Shown here: positions 20,547 to 29,827 of the stretch, piece by piece | Layout: each line of letters starts with the position of its first letter | How positions within the stretch are numbered: position 1 is the stretch's first letter | Assembly (NCBI RefSeq): GCF_013822155.1 | Contig: NZ_PNJW01000007.1 | Location: forward strand, 1-64,000 | Source: Flavobacterium sp. | GTDB taxonomy: Bacteria; Bacteroidota; Bacteroidia; Flavobacteriales; Flavobacteriaceae | Direction: 5' to 3' | Length of the DNA: 64,000 bases | The notes under the pieces: model-generated | Database searches by the model: none | Seen by the model: the letters and a program-made list of their open reading frames with translations, nothing else | What the model was told of the DNA's origin: nothing | Made by a program: the position numbers and the translations under genes

Positions 20547-23144
20547 ATGAAAAAGATTCTCATTTTAAGCCTTTTGTTTTCGGGTTTTCTACAAGCTCAG
20601 AATGTAACTATTCCTGATGCGAATTTTAAGTCGAAGTTATTGTCTTCTAATACTTTTAACACGATAGCTTATGGGAATGGGAGCTATTTAAAAATTGATC
20701 AAAACGATGACGGTGAGATTCAAGTCGCAGAAGCCGTAGTCATTGATTCATTAAATGTGCCTTTTTCAAGTATTGTTGATTTCAGCGGGATTTCTGATTT
20801 TACTAACTTAAAAAAAATTGATTGTTCAAACAATCAAATTAATAATTTGAATGTAACCAATTTGAGTTTATTACAAGAATTATATTGTAGTAACAACTGC
20901 ATGGGAACATTGTCTGTAAATGGTTTATCTAACTTGAAAATATTAGATGCAAATTCAATATGCGTTAGTAATTTCAACTTAACCGGATTAACTAGTTTAG
21001 AGTATCTTTCGTGTACGTACAATGGTTTGTCAACTTTAGATGTATCTCAATCAACAGGTTTGAAAATATTAAATTGTGGTTATAATAATTTAGTTAGTTT
21101 GACAATTTCTGGTTTCCCGGATTTAGAGCAATTAATTTGTGAAAGCAACCCATCAATGTCCTCATTTAACATTAGTTCATTACCATCACTAGCTTTTTTA
21201 GATGTTACTCTTACTAACATTGGGAATTTAAATTTAACATCATTTACATCGTTAACGAGCGTAGTTTGTACTTTAGCAAATTTAAATTCTTTGCAGGTTA
21301 GTAATTTACCTAACTTGAATAGTTTATTGTGTGCGGGAAATTCATTGTCAAACCTTGATTTAGGTTCTATGCCTGCATTACAAGTATTGCAATGTGGCGG
21401 CAATCTTTTTACAACTCTTGATCTAAGTGAAACTCCTAATATAAATACTATTGAGTGTTCAAGCAGCTTAATTCCTTACTTAGATTTATCAAGCTTAACT
21501 AATTTATATGATTTTAGGAGTTATAGTGGTCAGTTTGAAGAGTTGGATTTTTCTTCAAATCCTAACTTATCATTATTGGTATTAAATACAAATACAATGT
21601 TGAAAAGATTGTTTTTGAAAAATGGGACTATTCAAAATTTTAATAATAATGGTTTGATAGAATGTATCAATTTAGAATATATATGTGCGGATGAAAATGA
21701 AATAAGTCAAATACAAAACTTCATTAATGCAGGTAACTTGACTAACGTAAGTATAAGCTCCTATTGCTCTTTCACGCCAGGCGGAAATTATAACACCGTG
21801 ACAGGAAGTGTGCGTTTAGATAACAACAACAATGGTTGCGATGAATTCGATTTTACTTTTCCTTTTTTCAGACTAGCCATAGATTTGAATGCCATGACTA
21901 CCAACTCTTCTGTGTTTACCAATTCACTTGGGAACTATAATTTTTATACTGCCAATGAAGGAGTGTATTCATTTATTCCTATTATAGAAAACGCAGCTTT
22001 TTTTCAAGTAAATCCTGAGCCTGGCATAGCGATTTTAGATGTTATTGATAATAGTTCAACCAATTTAGATTTTTGTATAACAGCCAACGGTATCCATCCC
22101 GATTTAGAAGTTGTCATTGCACCGGTTTTTCCTGCTCGTCCCGGCTTTGAAGCGGTGTATAAAATCGTTTACAAAAACAAAGGAAATCAAGTGCTTTCTC
22201 TACAATATGGAGTGAATTTTTTCTATAATCAAAACTTGATGAATTTTGTTTCCGCATCAGTTATTCCTTCTAGTCAAGGACCGGGTGGAATGCAATGGGA
22301 TTATGCAAATTTAATGCCTTTTGAATCGCGAAGCATAGAAGTCACCATGCTGATAAATGCACCAACTGATACAAGTCCGGTTAATATTGGCGATGAATTG
22401 ACGTTTACATCTGTAATTTTACCCCAATCAGGTGATGAAAATGTACAAGACAATACATTTGTATTTAACCAAACCGTAGTTGGTTCCTATGATCCAAATG
22501 ATATCACTTGTTTAGAAGGAGATATAGTGCCACCAAGTCAAATTGGCAATTATTTGCATTATTTCATCCGATTTGAGAACACCGGAACCGCTGAAGCAGA
22601 AAATATTGTGGTAAAAACTGACATTGACCCAAGCCAATTTGATATTGCTTCATTACAAATGCTTTCCACATCACACGGAGCATATATCAGAATGAATGGA
22701 AATAGAATTGAATTTATTTTTCAGAATATTGCTTTGGAGTCAGGTGGTCATGGGAATATTTTATTAAAATTGAAATCGAATAGTACTTTGCAAATTGGCG
22801 ATTCTGTAGCAAATAAAGCCAACATTTATTTTGATTATAATTTTCCAGTCGAAACAAATAATGTTGAAACGATATTCCAATCCTTAGGAATCAGCAACCC
22901 AATTTTAGATTCCTTACTATCAATTTACCCTAATCCGGTAAGTGAGGTTGTCAATATCAAAAGCAATAGTAATATAAATATCAAAACAATTGAATTGTAT
23001 GACATTCAAGGAAGATTGCTACAAACCCAATTGGTAAATGATGTTTCAACCGAATTAAATTTATTGCAAAGAGCAAACGGAATGTATTTTATAAAAATCA
23101 ACACAGATGCAGGAACTAAAGTTGAAAAATTGGTTAAAGAATAG
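20547..23144 (+). CDS. T9SS-secreted leucine-rich-repeat protein, paralogue of the preceding gene
   Basis: Same architecture: EF-hand-like DQNDDGEIQVAE, LRRs, VGSYDPNDITCLEGD domain, T9SS tail; C-terminal half strongly similar to 18112..20535. Confidence 0.88.
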   Translation: MKKILILSLLFSGFLQAQNVTIPDANFKSKLLSSNTFNTIAYGNGSYLKIDQNDDGEIQVAEAVVIDSLNVPFSSIVDFSGISDFTNLKKIDCSNNQINNLNVTNLSLLQELYCSNNCMGTLSVNGLSNLKILDANSICVSNFNLTGLTSLEYLSCTYNGLSTLDVSQSTGLKILNCGYNNLVSLTISGFPDLEQLICESNPSMSSFNISSLPSLAFLDVTLTNIGNLNLTSFTSLTSVVCTLANLNSLQVSNLPNLNSLLCAGNSLSNLDLGSMPALQVLQCGGNLFTTLDLSETPNINTIECSSSLIPYLDLSSLTNLYDFRSYSGQFEELDFSSNPNLSLLVLNTNTMLKRLFLKNGTIQNFNNNGLIECINLEYICADENEISQIQNFINAGNLTNVSISSYCSFTPGGNYNTVTGSVRLDNNNNGCDEFDFTFPFFRLAIDLNAMTTNSSVFTNSLGNYNFYTANEGVYSFIPIIENAAFFQVNPEPGIAILDVIDNSSTNLDFCITANGIHPDLEVVIAPVFPARPGFEAVYKIVYKNKGNQVLSLQYGVNFFYNQNLMNFVSASVIPSSQGPGGMQWDYANLMPFESRSIEVTMLINAPTDTSPVNIGDELTFTSVILPQSGDENVQDNTFVFNQTVVGSYDPNDITCLEGDIVPPSQIGNYLHYFIRFENTGTAEAENIVVKTDIDPSQFDIASLQMLSTSHGAYIRMNGNRIEFIFQNIALESGGHGNILLKLKSNSTLQIGDSVANKANIYFDYNFPVETNNVETIFQSLGISNPILDSLLSIYPNPVSEVVNIKSNSNINIKTIELYDIQGRLLQTQLVNDVSTELNLLQRANGMYFIKINTDAGTKVEKLVKE

Positions 23145-23169
23145 GTAGTTAAACAAATTTTTAAGTTGG

Positions 23170-23197
23170 AAACTCACGGATTTTTTTCGTGAGTTTT
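23170..23197 (+). terminator. Intrinsic terminator
   Basis: AAACTCACG-gattttttt-CGTGAGTTTTT. Confidence 0.75.
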
Positions 23198-23340
23198 TAT
23201 TTTTTTTTAAGATGTATAGGTAATTAGCAATTTTTATACTAAATTTAACGAAATCGTTTACGATATTATTTTAACATTCCTACATAATTCCGTAATTTCG
23301 CAACAAACAAAGTGTATACCTATTAAATATTTATAAAATC

Positions 23341-24624
23341 ATGTCAAAAACTGCAATATTAAAGTACGATGGTAAAGAATATGAGTTTCCTATAATTGTA
23401 GGAAGTGAAAATGAGCCGGCCATTGATATCGAACAACTACGAGCCTTAACAGGTGCAATTACCTTAGACCCAGGTTATAAAAACTCCGGTTCTTGTAAAA
23501 GTGAAATCACTTTTTTAGATGGAGAAGAAGGAATTCTTCGTTACCGTGGCTATTCAATCGAAGATTTAGCGGATAAAGCCGATTTCTTAGAAGTTTCTCA
23601 CTTATTGATTTTTGGAGAATTACCAACTAAAACTCAATTAGAGAAATTTGAAAATGATATTCGCAAATATACGTTGGTGAACGAAGAGATGAAAAATATC
23701 ATCGACGGTTTTCCAAAAACAGCTCACCCAATGGGAGTTTTGGCTGCTTTAACTAGTGCGTTAACTGCTTTTAATCCAAAGTCTGTCAATCCGCACAACG
23801 AAAAAGAAATGTATGAAGCGGTATGTAAAACCATTGGTAAATTCCTTGTAATTGCAACTTGGACATTCAGAAAATCAATGGGTTATCCATTAAATTATTA
23901 TGATAACACGAAAGGTTATGTTGAAAATTTTATGCATTTAATGTATGAATTGCCAACCGGGCCTTACAAAATTGACCCAATTGTGGTAAATGCATTAGAT
24001 AAATTGTTTATTCTCCATGCTGACCATGAGCAAAACTGCTCAACCTCCACAGTTAGAATTGTAGGTTCATCGCATGCCGGGTTATTCGCCTCTATTTCAG
24101 CAGGAGTTTCAGCACTTTGGGGGCCACTTCATGGTGGAGCAAACCAAGCGGTATTGGAAATGTTAGAAGAAATTCACAACAATGGCGGTGATGTAGCAAA
24201 ATATGTTTTGAAAGCAAAAGATAAAGATGATTCATTCCGTTTGATGGGATTTGGTCACCGTGTTTACAAAAATTTTGATCCTAGAGCAACGATTATAAAA
24301 AAAGCAGCGGATGATGTTTTGACCGCTTTAGGTGTTGATGATCCATTGTTAGATATCGCTAAGCAATTAGAAAAAGTAGCTTTAGAAGACGACTATTTCA
24401 AATCAAGAAATTTATATCCAAATGTTGATTTCTATTCCGGTATTATTTATCGTGCCTTAGGAATTCCAACGGAAATGTTTACCGTTATGTTTGCTATCGG
24501 TCGTTTACCGGGTTGGATTGCTCAATGGAAAGAAATGAGAATCAATAAAGAACCAATTGGAAGACCACGTCAAATCTATGTGGGTTATCCTTTGAGAGAG
24601 TTTAAAACAATTGATAAAAGATAA
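23341..24624 (+). CDS. gltA: citrate synthase
   Basis: LDPGYKNSGSCKSEITFLDGEEGILRYRGYSIEDLA...HADHEQNCSTSTVR...MGFGHRVYKNFDPRA. Confidence 0.97.
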   Translation: MSKTAILKYDGKEYEFPIIVGSENEPAIDIEQLRALTGAITLDPGYKNSGSCKSEITFLDGEEGILRYRGYSIEDLADKADFLEVSHLLIFGELPTKTQLEKFENDIRKYTLVNEEMKNIIDGFPKTAHPMGVLAALTSALTAFNPKSVNPHNEKEMYEAVCKTIGKFLVIATWTFRKSMGYPLNYYDNTKGYVENFMHLMYELPTGPYKIDPIVVNALDKLFILHADHEQNCSTSTVRIVGSSHAGLFASISAGVSALWGPLHGGANQAVLEMLEEIHNNGGDVAKYVLKAKDKDDSFRLMGFGHRVYKNFDPRATIIKKAADDVLTALGVDDPLLDIAKQLEKVALEDDYFKSRNLYPNVDFYSGIIYRALGIPTEMFTVMFAIGRLPGWIAQWKEMRINKEPIGRPRQIYVGYPLREFKTIDKR

Positions 24625-24643
24625 TTTAAATTCATAATTTACG

Positions 24644-24671
24644 AAGCCTCACTGATTGTGGGGCTTTTTTT
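24644..24671 (+). terminator. Putative intrinsic terminator after gltA
   Basis: AAGCCTCAC-tgatt-GTGGGGCTTTTTTT (one T.G wobble). Confidence 0.6.
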
Positions 24672-24721
24672 ATGTAATTCACATTGAAGGGATATAAAAA
24701 TTATTAATCCCATAATAAACA

Positions 24722-24751
24722 TTGCTTTTGGAATCCCTTTTTTTATCTTTG
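24722..24751 (+). promoter_or_regulatory. Putative promoter TTG-N19-TAnnTTTG for the DDAH-like gene
   Basis: TTG 24722-24724, 19-bp spacer, TATCTTTG 24744-24751; favours the ATG at 24773 over the ORF-track start. Confidence 0.6.
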
Positions 24752-24772
24752 TCAAAAGCCAAAAGCGACTTT

Positions 24773-25690
24773 ATGTTACCAATTCACATTCAAAACGAAA
24801 CCTCTAGACTAAGGGCAGTGGTGTTAGGAACCGCAGTAAGCAACGGACCAACACCAACAGCTGAAGAAGCCTATGATCCAAAATCATTAGAACACATTTT
24901 AGCCGGAACCTATCCCATAGAATCAGACATGATTACTGAAATGGAAGCCTTCAATCAAGTGTTCAAAAAATATGATGTAGAAGTTTTCAGACCCGATATT
25001 ATTCCTAATTATAATCAGATTTTTACCCGAGATATCGGTTTTGTGATTGACAATATGTTTATTAAAGCCAACATTCTCCCGGATAGAGAAAAAGAATTAG
25101 ATGCTATTCAGTATGTTATTGATCATATTGATCCGAAAAAAGTGGTTCGTCCACCGGAAGAAGTGCATATTGAAGGTGGCGATGTGATGTTGTGGAATGA
25201 TTATATTTTCATTGGAACCTACAAAGGTTCAGATTATAAAGATTACATTACGGCTAGAACCAATTGGCAAGGTGTGGAGTATATCAAAGAATTATTTCCG
25301 CATAAAAAAGTAAAAGAATTTGATTTAGTAAAATCAAAATTGGAAGCCAGAGATAATGCTTTGCATTTAGATTGTTGTTTTCAACCGGTTGGAACAAACA
25401 AAGGAATCATCTACAAAAGTGGTTTTCGTGAAGAAGCCGATTATGTGTTTTTGGTAGACCTTTTCGGAAAAGATAATTTGTTCCACATTACCCGTGACGA
25501 AATGTATAACATGAATTCCAACGTGTTTTCTATCGCACCTGATGTCGTCGTTTCAGAAAAGAATTTCACCCGATTAAATACTTGGTTACGAAATCAAGGA
25601 TTTACTGTAGAGGAAATTCCTTATGCAGAAATAGCCAAACAAGAGGGATTATTGCGATGTTCGACACTTCCTTTAATACGAGATAAATAG
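24773..25690 (+). CDS. Dimethylarginine dimethylaminohydrolase/amidinotransferase-family protein
   Basis: MLPIHIQNETSRLRAVVLGTA...FTRDIGFV...HIEGGDVMLWND...HLDCCFQPV...LLRCSTLPLIR (guanidino-modifying fold, C-terminal catalytic Cys). Confidence 0.85.
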   Translation: MLPIHIQNETSRLRAVVLGTAVSNGPTPTAEEAYDPKSLEHILAGTYPIESDMITEMEAFNQVFKKYDVEVFRPDIIPNYNQIFTRDIGFVIDNMFIKANILPDREKELDAIQYVIDHIDPKKVVRPPEEVHIEGGDVMLWNDYIFIGTYKGSDYKDYITARTNWQGVEYIKELFPHKKVKEFDLVKSKLEARDNALHLDCCFQPVGTNKGIIYKSGFREEADYVFLVDLFGKDNLFHITRDEMYNMNSNVFSIAPDVVVSEKNFTRLNTWLRNQGFTVEEIPYAEIAKQEGLLRCSTLPLIRDK

Positions 25691-25713
25691 AAGAAGGTTT
25701 GTAGCAGTTAACA

Positions 25714-25744
25714 ACTTTAAACTTTTAAACTTTAAACCTTAAAC
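25714..25744 (+). repeat. Short 7-bp-periodic repeat (CTTTAAA-type)
   Basis: ctttaaa cttttaaa ctttaaa ccttaaa c, ending 8 nt before the ATG at 25753. Confidence 0.8.
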
Positions 25745-25752
25745 AAAAAACA

Positions 25753-26691
25753 ATGGACCAAACAACCAACACCATCCTCATGATTCGTCCCGTAGCTTTT
25801 CGTATGAACGAGCAAACGGCTGTGAATAATTATTATCAAAAAGTTCTGGACAATACTAGTCCTGCTACAGTGAATGCAAAAGCTCAAAAGGAGTTTGATG
25901 CCTTTGTAGATAAATTGAAAAAAGTGGGAGTGAATGTAATTGTGGTTGAGGACACACTAGAACCTGATACCCCCGACAGTATTTTTCCTAATAATTGGAT
26001 TTCGTTTCATGAAAATGGCGATGTAACTTTATATCCAATGTTTGCCGAAAACCGTCGATTGGAACGTAGAGAAGATATATTAGATATCATTGAAAGTAAT
26101 GGTTTTGAAATCAATGAAATCATGGATTATACCTCTGCGGAAGATGATGGTTTCTATTTAGAAGGAACAGGAAGTATTTTATTAGACCGAACTAATCAAA
26201 AGGCATATTGTGCCTTGTCGCCAAGAGCTGATGAAGAATTATTCATTGAGTTTTGTGAAGATTACGATTTAGCTCCGGTTATTTTTGAAGCTTTTCAAAC
26301 AGTAAATGGCGAACGAAAACAGATTTATCATACGAATGTCATGATGTGTTTGGCAGAAACTTTTGCCGTCATTTGTGCCGATTGCATAGACGATAAACAA
26401 GAACGTAAAATGGTTTTGGATAATCTTAAGGCAGATGGTAAAGACATAATTCTAATCACAGAAGAACAAGTAAATAATTTTGCCGGAAACATGCTTCAAG
26501 TAAAAGGAAAAGACAACAAACGCTACCTAGTGATGAGTAATTCTGCTCATCAAAGTCTTACCAAAGCACAGATTCATAAAATTGAAGAACACTGCGAGAT
26601 TTTGAGCTCCAGTTTAGATACCATCGAAGCTTGTGGCGGTGGAAGTGCCCGATGTATGATGGCGGAAGTGTTTTTGCCAAAAACTGAATAA
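25753..26691 (+). CDS. ctlX: CtlX-like citrulline utilisation hydrolase/amidinotransferase-family protein
   Basis: TNTILMIRPVAFRMNEQTAVNNYYQ...DSIFPNNWISFHENGDVTLYPMFAENRR...GTGSILLDR...GGGSARCMMAEVF. Confidence 0.85.
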   Translation: MDQTTNTILMIRPVAFRMNEQTAVNNYYQKVLDNTSPATVNAKAQKEFDAFVDKLKKVGVNVIVVEDTLEPDTPDSIFPNNWISFHENGDVTLYPMFAENRRLERREDILDIIESNGFEINEIMDYTSAEDDGFYLEGTGSILLDRTNQKAYCALSPRADEELFIEFCEDYDLAPVIFEAFQTVNGERKQIYHTNVMMCLAETFAVICADCIDDKQERKMVLDNLKADGKDIILITEEQVNNFAGNMLQVKGKDNKRYLVMSNSAHQSLTKAQIHKIEEHCEILSSSLDTIEACGGGSARCMMAEVFLPKTE

Positions 26692-26701
26692 ATGAACGAT
26701 T

Positions 26702-26736
26702 AATCTTTGTCAAAGTTCTGAACTTTGACAAAGATT
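26702..26736. terminator. Bidirectional terminator-like palindrome between convergent genes
   Basis: AATCTTTGTCAAAGTT-ctg-AACTTTGACAAAGATT, 16-bp perfect stem followed by a T-run on the + strand. Confidence 0.8.
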
Positions 26737-26754
26737 TTTTCAATATTTAGCCCA

Positions 26755-28179
26755 TTACCCTTTTCCAATATTCCGAATCATCCCACCAAAAATAAAATAG
26801 TGAAACGGTACCAAACTATACCAATATAATCTTCCCCAAAGTCCTCTTGGCCTGAAGGTGGCGATTTGATGTAATACATTTTCTTCATCAATACGGAATT
26901 CCAACCATGCCTCACCGGGTAATCGCATTTCGGCAAAAAGTAAGAGCCGCTTTTCCTCTTTGTTGGCCAACAATACCCGCCAAAAATCTAAGGAATCACC
27001 ATTGTCCAATTGGGATGGGTGGGTTCGTCCTCTTCGTAAGCCTACGCCACCAAACAATTTGTCCATAAAACCCCTAGCTTGCCACATCCAATTACCGTAA
27101 TACCATCCTTTTAAACCGCCAATTGTCCAAATATTATCTAGTACTTTATCCGGGTTTTCAATTTTTATTTTCTTCTCATCTTTTAAACAACCAAAAGTGG
27201 GCACTTGTACAAACTCTGACAAATTATGTTGAAAACGTCCGCTCACTAAACTATCTTTCCAGCTGGAAATAACTAGGTTTTGTTCAATTTTAATGAACGC
27301 TAATTTAATAGCGTCGGTATAGGATATGGGTTTAATTCCCAATATTTTTTGTAATCGATTATCGTTGCAAATCACTTCCATTTTCATACTGTCTACCAAA
27401 TTCATCGCCAGTTTATAAGAAGTGGACGTTACAAAATACAACCAATAGGAAGATAGTTTTGGCGTCATAATCGGAACGGTATAAATCCAGTTTTTGAAAC
27501 CCCTCGTTTTTGCATACAACTGCATCATTTGTTTATAGGTCAGTACATTGGGTCCGCCAATATCAAAGGAGTCGTTGTAGCATTCTTCTTTTAACAATAC
27601 GCCCATTAAATATTGAATGACATCACGTATCGCAATAGGTTGTGCTTTTGTTAATACCCATTTTGGGGTTATCATAAGGGGCAATTTTTCGCATAAATCA
27701 CGGATGATTTCAAAGGAAGAACTTCCGGAACCAACAATTATTCCGGCACGAAGCACAGTGATATTGAAATTTCCTTGGTATAATATATCTTCAACATTTT
27801 TACGGGATTGTAAATGTTTGGAAAGTGTATGATTATTTACAATACCACTCAAATAAACCACTTGTTTAACACCAATGTAGTTCATATAATGATTGAAGTT
27901 TTCAGCTGCCTTCGATTCCATTGTATCAAAAACCTGCGTTGACGAAGACATAGAGTGAATGAGGTAATAGGCAACATCAACAGTTTTAGGACAGTTGTCA
28001 AAAGTAACTTCCTCTAAAAAATCTACTTCCCAAATAGTAATAGCTTCTAAGGTAGTTTTGTCAAGTCCTAAGCGATTTTTATCGCGAACACAGCAAATGA
28101 TATCATGACCTGCTGATAAAAGTTCAGGTAACAATCTTCGGCCCACATATCCATTGGCACCCGTGAGTAGAATCTTCAT
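26755..28179 (-). CDS. NAD(P)-binding SDR-family protein with C-terminal DUF2867-like domain
   Basis: MKILLTGANGYVGRRLLPELLSAGHDIICCVRD...; C-term GGVGLRRGRTHPSQLDNGDSLDFWRV...LPGEAWLEFRI...PRGLWGRLYWYSLVPFHYFIFGGMIRNI. Confidence 0.85.
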   Translation of the reverse strand: MKILLTGANGYVGRRLLPELLSAGHDIICCVRDKNRLGLDKTTLEAITIWEVDFLEEVTFDNCPKTVDVAYYLIHSMSSSTQVFDTMESKAAENFNHYMNYIGVKQVVYLSGIVNNHTLSKHLQSRKNVEDILYQGNFNITVLRAGIIVGSGSSSFEIIRDLCEKLPLMITPKWVLTKAQPIAIRDVIQYLMGVLLKEECYNDSFDIGGPNVLTYKQMMQLYAKTRGFKNWIYTVPIMTPKLSSYWLYFVTSTSYKLAMNLVDSMKMEVICNDNRLQKILGIKPISYTDAIKLAFIKIEQNLVISSWKDSLVSGRFQHNLSEFVQVPTFGCLKDEKKIKIENPDKVLDNIWTIGGLKGWYYGNWMWQARGFMDKLFGGVGLRRGRTHPSQLDNGDSLDFWRVLLANKEEKRLLLFAEMRLPGEAWLEFRIDEENVLHQIATFRPRGLWGRLYWYSLVPFHYFIFGGMIRNIGKG

Positions 28180-28226
28180 TTCCGCTATTTTTCTTAAAGA
28201 TACTAAGAAAAGCAGTTGAACAAGCG

Positions 28227-28850
28227 TTAAATTGTTTTGAAAATATTGACAACGGAGCTACTGATATATTGTACACCAATGGCAATTACAATAAATCCGA
28301 TAATTCTGGAGATAGCTACTATACCGGATGCTCCTAAAATTCTAGAAAGGTAATGTGCACTTTTTAAGACAAAGAAAATGACCAATGCTACACCTAAGAT
28401 GGCTAGCACTGCTGTAATTTTTTCACTTATTTCGGTATAATCTTGATAAAAGGCAATCAAAAGTGAAATTGAACCGGGACCTGCTAACATTGGAATAGCT
28501 AATGGGGTTAAAGCAATTTGATTACGGGTTTGGGCATCACTTTCAACTTTTTTGTTGACTCCACGAGTTTTGTTGAACTTTCCGGTGAGCAAAGAAAAGC
28601 CGGAACTTACGATAATTAAACCACCTGCAATACGAAGTGCATCGATGCTGATTCCAAAAAATTTCAACACATATTCGCCTATAAAAAACGAAATGATTAA
28701 AATGATAAAAACATTTAACGCGGTCAATAATGACACTCTAGAGCGTTCAACTTTGGTGTAATCTTGTGTTAGCCCCACAAAAATTGGCACGGCACCCAAT
28801 GGATTCAAAACCGAAAATAATGCTGCGAAAATGTAAATAAATAGTTCCAT
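28227..28850 (-). CDS. MarC-family integral membrane protein
   Basis: MELFIYIFAALFSVLNPLGAVPIFVGLT...PLAIPMLAGPGSISLLIAF; start at 28850 preferred over 28898. Confidence 0.88.
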   Translation of the reverse strand: MELFIYIFAALFSVLNPLGAVPIFVGLTQDYTKVERSRVSLLTALNVFIILIISFFIGEYVLKFFGISIDALRIAGGLIIVSSGFSLLTGKFNKTRGVNKKVESDAQTRNQIALTPLAIPMLAGPGSISLLIAFYQDYTEISEKITAVLAILGVALVIFFVLKSAHYLSRILGASGIVAISRIIGFIVIAIGVQYISSSVVNIFKTI

Positions 28851-28916
28851 CGTTTTTTTGCAAAAATAAAAACAACCTAGTTTTTGATAGGTTACCAAAT
28901 CAATAAAACAAAGTTA

Positions 28917-29291
28917 CTATAAATCGTCAATATACGCAGGAGAATTTTCAGCTTTAAATTGATTTAATTTTTCCATGAAACTATTCACGCTTTTATTTTT
29001 TGGAGGAGCATCAATAGAAATAAAATGATGATCCATGTGAAGAGTAAAAGAATTGGCCGGTTTGAAAATAACTAATTTATAAAATGGAATGATTAAAGAA
29101 AAAGTTTCCAGCAATGACCTGAAACGAATAATGATTCCTTTTGGCCGCAATTCTACATTACAAAAATTTCGGTTATTGTCATAAGAAAGTAGTGTGGCAA
29201 TTTCTTCACTCGTTTTGATAATATCTAATCGGGGTGAACCAATTCCGTTTAGTTTAATATTGTCAATTAAACCAAAAGGCTTTCCAACCAA
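28917..29291 (-). CDS. Hypothetical protein; 5' end ambiguous
   Basis: Open frame, but no in-frame ATG; only TTG at 29291 downstream of the in-frame TGA at 29351-29349. Confidence 0.55.
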   Translation of the reverse strand: MVGKPFGLIDNIKLNGIGSPRLDIIKTSEEIATLLSYDNNRNFCNVELRPKGIIIRFRSLLETFSLIIPFYKLVIFKPANSFTLHMDHHFISIDAPPKNKSVNSFMEKLNQFKAENSPAYIDDL

Positions 29292-29467
29292 TTCATTAAT
29301 CGTTTGGGTGATTTTTTTTCGTTGTATGAAGTATTTACGAGCATTTTTTCATTAAAAATAATAAACAATTGTGACCGATTAAAACGATTAGTAAAGGTTT
29401 AAGAATTGTTGAGGTTTCTATTTTTAAAATATAAATCAAAAAAATCGTACTTTTACAAAAAAATACA

Positions 29468-29827
29468 ATGAAAAAAACCTTAGTAATAGGAGCTTCAGTA
29501 AATCCCGAACGCTATTCATTTATGGCAATAAACAGTTTATTGAAAAAAGAACATTCGGTTGTTGCTATTGGACAAAAAGTTGGAGAAGTTGCAGGGGTGA
29601 AAATTCAAACTAAACAGATTCCTTTTAAAAATATTCATACCGTAACGTTATACTTAAATCCAAAAGGGCAACGCGATTACTATAATTATATCATTGGTTT
29701 GCAACCCAAAAGAGTGATTTTTAATCCAGGAACAGAAAACCCGGAGTTTTATGCTTTGTTGGGAATTAATAATATAAAGGTAGAAGTAGCCTGTACGTTA
29801 GTTTTACTTTCTACGAATCAATACTAA
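29468..29827 (+). CDS. CoA-binding domain protein
   Basis: MKKTLVIGASVNPERYSFMAINSLLKKEHSVVAIGQKVGEVAGVKI...VIFNPGTENPEF (CoA_binding_2-like). Confidence 0.85.
   Translation: MKKTLVIGASVNPERYSFMAINSLLKKEHSVVAIGQKVGEVAGVKIQTKQIPFKNIHTVTLYLNPKGQRDYYNYIIGLQPKRVIFNPGTENPEFYALLGINNIKVEVACTLVLLSTNQY

Noticed and set aside
20834-21403. Minus-strand ORFs inside the second LRR gene
   Set aside because: Same antisense LRR artefact.
24722-24772. N-terminal extension MLLESLFLSLSKAKSDF of the DDAH-like protein
   Set aside because: Overlaps a good TTG-N19-TAnnTTTG promoter; conserved protein starts at MLPIHIQNE (24773).
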